A stretch of DNA of 64,000 nt from Pseudomonadota bacterium (GTDB lineage Bacteria; Pseudomonadota; Gammaproteobacteria; Steroidobacterales; Steroidobacteraceae): NCBI GenBank assembly GCA_021816775.1, contig JAKAXA010000013.1:41565-105564 (forward strand). Direction: 5' to 3'. The notes beneath the pieces were generated by a model that searched no databases, had not been told where the DNA came from, and saw only the letters and a list, made by a program, of their open reading frames with translations. The translations under genes were made by a program, and so were the position numbers. Positions 59,367-64,000 of the stretch are shown piece by piece (the first letter of the stretch is position 1; every line of letters begins with the position of its first letter).

Positions 59367-60695
59367 ATGTTGTCGGATGCGAAAATTCGGAGCCTTAGAC
59401 CGAAGGAGAAGGCATACAAGGTCTATGACGATCGCGGGCTGTATACGGTGGTCAACCCGAACGGGTCGCGGTGGTGGCGGTTCAAGTACAAGTACGACGG
59501 CAAGGAGCGCGGGATTTCGCTCGGGGTGTACCCGGATGTGACGCTGCAATACGCGCGGGAGCAGCTGCAGGAGGCGCGGCAGTTGCTCGCTCGGGGGATC
59601 GATCCGAGTGCGCACCGGCGGACGGTGAAGATCGCCAGGGCGGACACCTTCAAAGTGATTGCGGAGGAATGGCTGGAGATGCAGGCGGAGCGGCTGGCGC
59701 CGATCACGATGGCCAAGGCGCGGTGGATTTTGGGCTCGTTCGTCTACCCTCGCCTGGAATCGCGGCCGATTGCCGAGATCACGGCACCCGAGGTCCTGGC
59801 CGTGCTGCGGCCGATCGAGGGCCGAGGGATGAATGAGACCGCCCACCGAGCTCTGCAGCGCTGCGGGCAGATCTTCCGGTACGCCATTGCGACGGGTCGA
59901 GCGACGCGGGACATCACGTCCGACCTACGGGGCGCCTTGGCGCCGGTCGTGGTGGAGAACCGCGCGGCGATCACGGAGCCGGCGAAGATCGGCGCCCTAC
60001 TCCGCGCCATTGATGACTACATAGGACATCCGACGACGCTGATTGCCCTGAAGCTGTCCCCACTCGTCTTTCTACCTCCCAGCGAGCTTCGGGCGGCGGA
60101 ATGGAGCGAAATCGACCTGCAAGCGGCAGAATGGCGCGTCCCGGCAGCGCGGATGAAGATGCGGGAGCGGCATATCGTTCCGCTGGCCTCGCAGGCAGTC
60201 GCCCTCCTCCGAGAGCTCCGCAGTGTGACCGGCAAGGGCAGATACCTCTTTCCGTCGCTTCGCACCGCGGATAGACCGATGTCCGTGAACACCGTGAATG
60301 CCGCCTTGCGACGCCTCGGCTATGCGAGTGATGAAATGACGGCACACGGCTTTCGAGCTATGGCGTGCACGTGCCTCAACGAACTCGGTTGGCACCCCGA
60401 CGTGATCGAATTACAGATGGCGCATGCGGAGCGGAACAAGGTCCGGGCCGCGTATAACCGGGCCGAGCGGCTCGCAGACCGCAGAAAGATGATGCAGGCT
60501 TGGGCGGATTATCTCGATGGGCTGCGCGCGGGCCGGCGCGAATCGAGGGTCACGGACGAAGCAATTCAACGTGCTGAGGGAATCCCGCAATGCGGGAACC
60601 GGGCACAAAGCGCGAGTAATTGCCGGAAACCGCCAAAATGTGGGGCTTCCGCCGTTTCTCAGCTGGAGCTATTTTGCGTCCCCGGTGGCGAGTGA
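59367..60695 (+). CDS. int: Tyrosine recombinase/integrase (P4-type, DUF4102 N-terminus)
   Basis: MLSDAKIRSLRPKEKAYKVYDDRGLYTVVNPNGSRWWRFKYKYDGKERGISLGVYPDVTLQYAREQ; catalytic region LSPLVFLPPSELRAAEWSEID...HGFRAMACTCLNELG. Confidence 0.93.
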   Translation: MLSDAKIRSLRPKEKAYKVYDDRGLYTVVNPNGSRWWRFKYKYDGKERGISLGVYPDVTLQYAREQLQEARQLLARGIDPSAHRRTVKIARADTFKVIAEEWLEMQAERLAPITMAKARWILGSFVYPRLESRPIAEITAPEVLAVLRPIEGRGMNETAHRALQRCGQIFRYAIATGRATRDITSDLRGALAPVVVENRAAITEPAKIGALLRAIDDYIGHPTTLIALKLSPLVFLPPSELRAAEWSEIDLQAAEWRVPAARMKMRERHIVPLASQAVALLRELRSVTGKGRYLFPSLRTADRPMSVNTVNAALRRLGYASDEMTAHGFRAMACTCLNELGWHPDVIELQMAHAERNKVRAAYNRAERLADRRKMMQAWADYLDGLRAGRRESRVTDEAIQRAEGIPQCGNRAQSASNCRKPPKCGASAVSQLELFCVPGGE

Positions 60696-60733
60696 AGCCG
60701 GGATCAGGTGAGAAGAGACCAACTGAGCACACT

Positions 60734-60961
60734 ATGTGCGTTTCGAATCGCGTTGTGATCGACTCCGCCCATTACGGGAAGCCCGTCATACACGGCACGC
60801 GGCTTCCGGTAGCTGTCGTCGTTGGCAGCCTGGCAGGCGGGATGTCATTTGCCGAAATCGAACACGAGTACGACATCACTGCTGACGATATTCGCGCGGC
60901 ACTAAAGTTCGTTATGGAGCTCGCCCAACAGCAATCGTTTCATCCGCTACCGGTACCATAG
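60734..60961 (+). CDS. DUF433-domain antitoxin-like protein
   Basis: VIDSAHYGKPVIHGTRLPVAVVVGSLAGGMSFAEIEHEYDITADDIRAALKF. Confidence 0.88.
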   Translation: MCVSNRVVIDSAHYGKPVIHGTRLPVAVVVGSLAGGMSFAEIEHEYDITADDIRAALKFVMELAQQQSFHPLPVP

Positions 60962-60985
60962 GCATTCCCTATAAGCGAAGCGCAG

Positions 60986-61435
60986 ATGCGAACAGTGTAT
61001 CTCGACCTCTGCTGTATTAACCGACCGTTTGACGACCAGCACCAGGCTCGCGTGCGGGTCGAAGCGGAAGCAGTTCTCGGACTGATCGAGCTGGCGAGAC
61101 GTGGCGAACTTCAGTGGATCGGCAGCGATATTCTGGACCTGGAATCCAGCCGCAATCCGGATGCCGACCGGCGGCGCAGGGTCGAAATGCTGCTGAGCTG
61201 CGTCACGTCAAAAGTGGCGGCAGGAGAACGGGAACAGCAGAGAGGCCGAGAGCTGGAAGGCATAGGGTTTGCCGCCTTCGATGCCCTGCATCTTGCCTGT
61301 GCTGAGAGTGCCGGCGCGCAGGTGCTATTGACTACGGACGACCGGCTGCGGGGCCGCGCCGGGCGCGAGACTGCCCGACTAGCCGTACAGGTAGAAAATC
61401 CGGCAAAATGGTACTCAGAGGCAGTTACACCATGA
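60986..61435 (+). CDS. PIN-domain protein (putative toxin)
   Basis: MRTVYLDLCCINRPFDDQHQARVRVEAEAVLGLIELA...FAAFDALHLACAESAGAQVLLTTDDRL. Confidence 0.82.
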   Translation: MRTVYLDLCCINRPFDDQHQARVRVEAEAVLGLIELARRGELQWIGSDILDLESSRNPDADRRRRVEMLLSCVTSKVAAGEREQQRGRELEGIGFAAFDALHLACAESAGAQVLLTTDDRLRGRAGRETARLAVQVENPAKWYSEAVTP

Positions 61436-61671
61436 ACGCGGCAATAGAAACTATCGACGGCGGCACCGCGACCCCAGCCGAGCTGCGGCGGGTCGGAATC
61501 GACGCGCTCGTCAAAGCCCTGGGACCGGTCGGCATGGCCCGGTTTCTTCAGCAGTTCGACCCTGGGCATGGAGATTACACTACCGAGCGGCAGGCCATCC
61601 TCGGGAATCCGACGGTCGATGAACTCGTTGACGAAGTGGGGCGTCGGCGAGGAACTCCGCCCTCCAAGTAA
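61432..61671 (+). CDS. Small hypothetical protein, third gene of the DUF433-PIN locus
   Basis: MNAAIETIDGGTATPAELRRVGIDALVKALGPVGMARFLQQFDPGHGDYTTERQAILGNPTVDELVDEVGRRRGTPPSK; start overlaps the PIN stop by 4 nt. Confidence 0.75.
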   Translation: MNAAIETIDGGTATPAELRRVGIDALVKALGPVGMARFLQQFDPGHGDYTTERQAILGNPTVDELVDEVGRRRGTPPSK

Positions 61672-61772
61672 CCCTTCAGCCTGTTCGACCGGGGAATGCT
61701 GCCCGATCGGCCAGGAGAGGTGGCGCGTTCAATGCGCCGGGAGGAAAAGCGCTATCAACTGAAGGAGTGCCC

Positions 61773-63757
61773 CTAGCGCGACTTTACTGGCCCTCGGACG
61801 ACGTTGTGGCGTAAGTGGCTGATGGGCGGGGGATTACAGGGAGAGGCTACGTATACACAAAGGGAGGCTGAGCCGGCACGAGATGACGGAAGAGGCGCAA
61901 CACCTCGGGGTCGGTCTGTTCCAGCGTCCACTCGCAGCGGGGTCGTCCGCCGCGTTTTCCGGCGGGCTTGAGCACCATGGCCAGGCGCACGGTGGCCAGC
62001 AGATCGAGCAGCCCCGAGAGCCCTTCGGTGCGATGCAGTTCTCGAGCCTGGAACTCGAGGAGCCGTCCGAGCAGCAGCGCCAGCAGGCAGCAGAAGGTGT
62101 GCACGCAGATCTTCTGATCGGTCCAGTGATACTGCGGGCGCACGGCCATGTGCTCATCGTCCTTCAGTTGGCGGAACGCCTCTTCGACCTCACTCTGACC
62201 ACGATAGGCGAGCAGGATCTGCTCGTCTGACCATTCGTTGCGGTCGGTGATGAGGAAGCGCTTGCCGTAGAGCTCATTGGCCAACGCATCGATCGCTGCG
62301 GTGTCGATCTGGTAATGCAGTCGATCGGCGCCGTCTTGGTCGGGGTGGTAGTCGGCTTTCAGCACGCGGCTCACGTGCTGCCCCGAGAGGATGGCTTGGA
62401 TTTGCCGCTGCGCGGCCTCCGCAGTGCGCGGCCCGGAGCGCGGCTTGGCGAGCTGGGTTTTCCAGCGCTCGAGCGCCCGGGTCGCCTTCTTCACATGCTG
62501 CATCAGGCCGCGGATCTGTCCCTGGCGCAGCTGCTCGCTGATCAAGAGCAGCACCGTGCGCCGCTTGCCCCAGATCTGCTGCTCCAGGCGCAGCACGGGG
62601 ATTGACCCGAGCCGCGGGCTCTTGAGGATGTGATACCGCTCGTGCGGGATGGCCAGCAGCTGCGGGTGCTGCGCGGGCACCAGGGAGGCGACGTAGCTGA
62701 AGGAAGCCTCATCGACCAGACGCTGGTTGGCCTTGGAGAGATTGCCTTTGTCGTAGACCAGGGTGATCTGATCGACTTCCACGGCAAGCTTCCCCAGGCG
62801 CTCGCGGATCAGCGTCAAGGAGTCGGGGAAGGAGCGCACATCGACGCGGGTGCCTTCGTAGACCTGCGAGCACAGCGGGATGTGCCCCTCCCGTGAGACC
62901 AGCAACGCGAGGCTGAAGAGGCGCAGGTCCGCGCGCTTTTGCTTCGAGTGCCCGCGCTGAGGGAGTTCGGGGCGCACGTTGGTGGAGGCGATGAAGGTGA
63001 AGAAGTTGGTGGCATCGTAGAAGAGCGTATCGAGCTTGATGCCGAGCTCGCGCACGATGCGCTCGGTCAGCTCGTCCTCGATTGCGCGCAGCGCCTCGAG
63101 CTTCACACAGTCCATCTGGTCCCAGAAGAACTGCGAGGTCAGCTGCTCGAGCTGAACCTGCGGAAAGAGCCGCGCGAGGGAGGTCTGCTGTGCCCAAGCG
63201 GCCCAACCTCGCTTCGAGCGCGGACGAATGGCCCGATTGAGTGCCGCCAGCAGCAGCGTGGTGCCGACCGACAGTCCCCGGGCTCCCTCGGGCACGTGCC
63301 GATCGATGATCTGCACCACCCCCAGCCGGTCCGCCGCGGCCTTCAGCGCCGCGACATCACCGTGCTGGAAGGAGCGGATCCGCAGCTCCCCCTGGGGCGC
63401 CTGCAGCAACCGGTTCAGTAGCTCATCGGCGCTGCCGAGATAAAGCAGCGGTACGGGGCGCGGCTTGCCGCGCACGCGGCGCGACTCGACGATCCGCCAG
63501 TAGGTGCGTCCGGCGACCCGGTGCTTTTGCAGGCTGGCCACTGGTTTTGTGTATACCATGGCCACAATGTCCTGTCAACCGCATATTGATCTCTACAAAC
63601 CTCGGACTACCAGCTATTGTAGCGGCGACGTGCTGAGACAATGTTTTGTATATACGGCACCGAGAGGTGGGCGCACGGCTTCAAAAGGCTGAAATTCAGC
63701 CCTTTTGCAAAACTCAGGACGTCAAAGGAGATGCGAGCGTCAGTAAAGTCGCGCTAG
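61773..63757 (-). mobile_element. IS1634/IS4-like insertion sequence
   Basis: Perfect 16-bp terminal inverted repeats ctagcgcgactttact (61773-61788) / agtaaagtcgcgctag (63742-63757), with partial complementarity further inward, flanking one transposase ORF. Confidence 0.85.
61847..63559 (-). CDS. IS1634/IS4-like (DDE) transposase
   Basis: MVYTKPVASLQKHRVAGRTYWRIVESRRVRGKPRPVPLLYLGSADELLNRL...LFYDATNFFTFIAST...YRGQSEVEEAFRQLKDDEHMAVRPQYHWTDQKICVHTFCC. Confidence 0.92.
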   Translation of the reverse strand: MVYTKPVASLQKHRVAGRTYWRIVESRRVRGKPRPVPLLYLGSADELLNRLLQAPQGELRIRSFQHGDVAALKAAADRLGVVQIIDRHVPEGARGLSVGTTLLLAALNRAIRPRSKRGWAAWAQQTSLARLFPQVQLEQLTSQFFWDQMDCVKLEALRAIEDELTERIVRELGIKLDTLFYDATNFFTFIASTNVRPELPQRGHSKQKRADLRLFSLALLVSREGHIPLCSQVYEGTRVDVRSFPDSLTLIRERLGKLAVEVDQITLVYDKGNLSKANQRLVDEASFSYVASLVPAQHPQLLAIPHERYHILKSPRLGSIPVLRLEQQIWGKRRTVLLLISEQLRQGQIRGLMQHVKKATRALERWKTQLAKPRSGPRTAEAAQRQIQAILSGQHVSRVLKADYHPDQDGADRLHYQIDTAAIDALANELYGKRFLITDRNEWSDEQILLAYRGQSEVEEAFRQLKDDEHMAVRPQYHWTDQKICVHTFCCLLALLLGRLLEFQARELHRTEGLSGLLDLLATVRLAMVLKPAGKRGGRPRCEWTLEQTDPEVLRLFRHLVPAQPPFVYT

Positions 63758-63873
63758 ATGCCATAGACGGTACGGTCCATGTCCTCATTGGTCGTAGGAC
63801 CCATTGGACCGTCGTAGCAGTGTTCCTCTACGCGCAAGAGCGGATCATCTAGTGTAGTGTCCCGTAAATGACG

Positions 63874-64000
63874 TTACAGCACACTCTTTTTGCCTCTGGA
63901 CAGGCTGGAACCGGGTTTAATCTGCTCCATTTTGGCTCGCGCTCGCGCGATCTTCTCGACGATCTCCTCGACCGTGGCTGTCCAGATAAAGGGCTTCGGC
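63874..64000 (-). CDS. IS630-family transposase C-terminus, truncated by window edge
   Basis: Reverse strand reads PKPFIWTATVEEIVEKIARARAKMEQIKPGSSLSRGKKSVL*. Confidence 0.7.
   Translation of the reverse strand, partial: PKPFIWTATVEEIVEKIARARAKMEQIKPGSSLSRGKKSVL

Overview
High-GC bacterial chromosome segment, most likely from a chemolithoautotrophic proteobacterium (inferred from gene content only). From left to right it holds: (1) a MoeB/ThiF-rhodanese, MoaD-like and BNR-repeat cluster; (2) an NO/anaerobic-response block (frameshifted Rieske ferredoxin, DUF2249 proteins, MIP18/DUF59 protein, NnrS/CcoN-like membrane protein, Crp/Fnr regulator, ferredoxin, quinol-type NorB, NnrS, hemerythrin) with four TTGA-N6-TCAA FNR/Dnr-type palindromes; (3) AhpD-like, NDH-2, OsmC, S9 peptidase and cupin genes plus an acetyltransferase pseudogene; (4) a red-type Calvin cycle operon (tkt-fba-prk-fbp-cbbX-cbbS-cbbL) with divergent cbbR and a CbbR-like operator; (5) assorted stress and secreted proteins; (6) a minor pilin operon (fimT-pilV-pilW-pilX-pilY1-pilE) whose PilY1 has a lectin-like N-terminus; (7) a thiamine operon (thiC-O-S-G-E-F-D) with a TPP riboswitch; (8) a KGG-repeat protein; (9) a complete ccmABCDEFGHI operon; (10) a tRNA-Leu(UAA) interrupted by a ~264-nt group I intron, immediately followed by a tyrosine integrase, a DUF433/PIN toxin-antitoxin-like locus with a third small gene, an IS1634/IS4-like element with identifiable terminal inverted repeats, and the edge of an IS630-like transposase. 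The intron-containing tRNA at the island junction is the strongest non-coding finding. All calls come from reading the sequence and translations; no database search was run.
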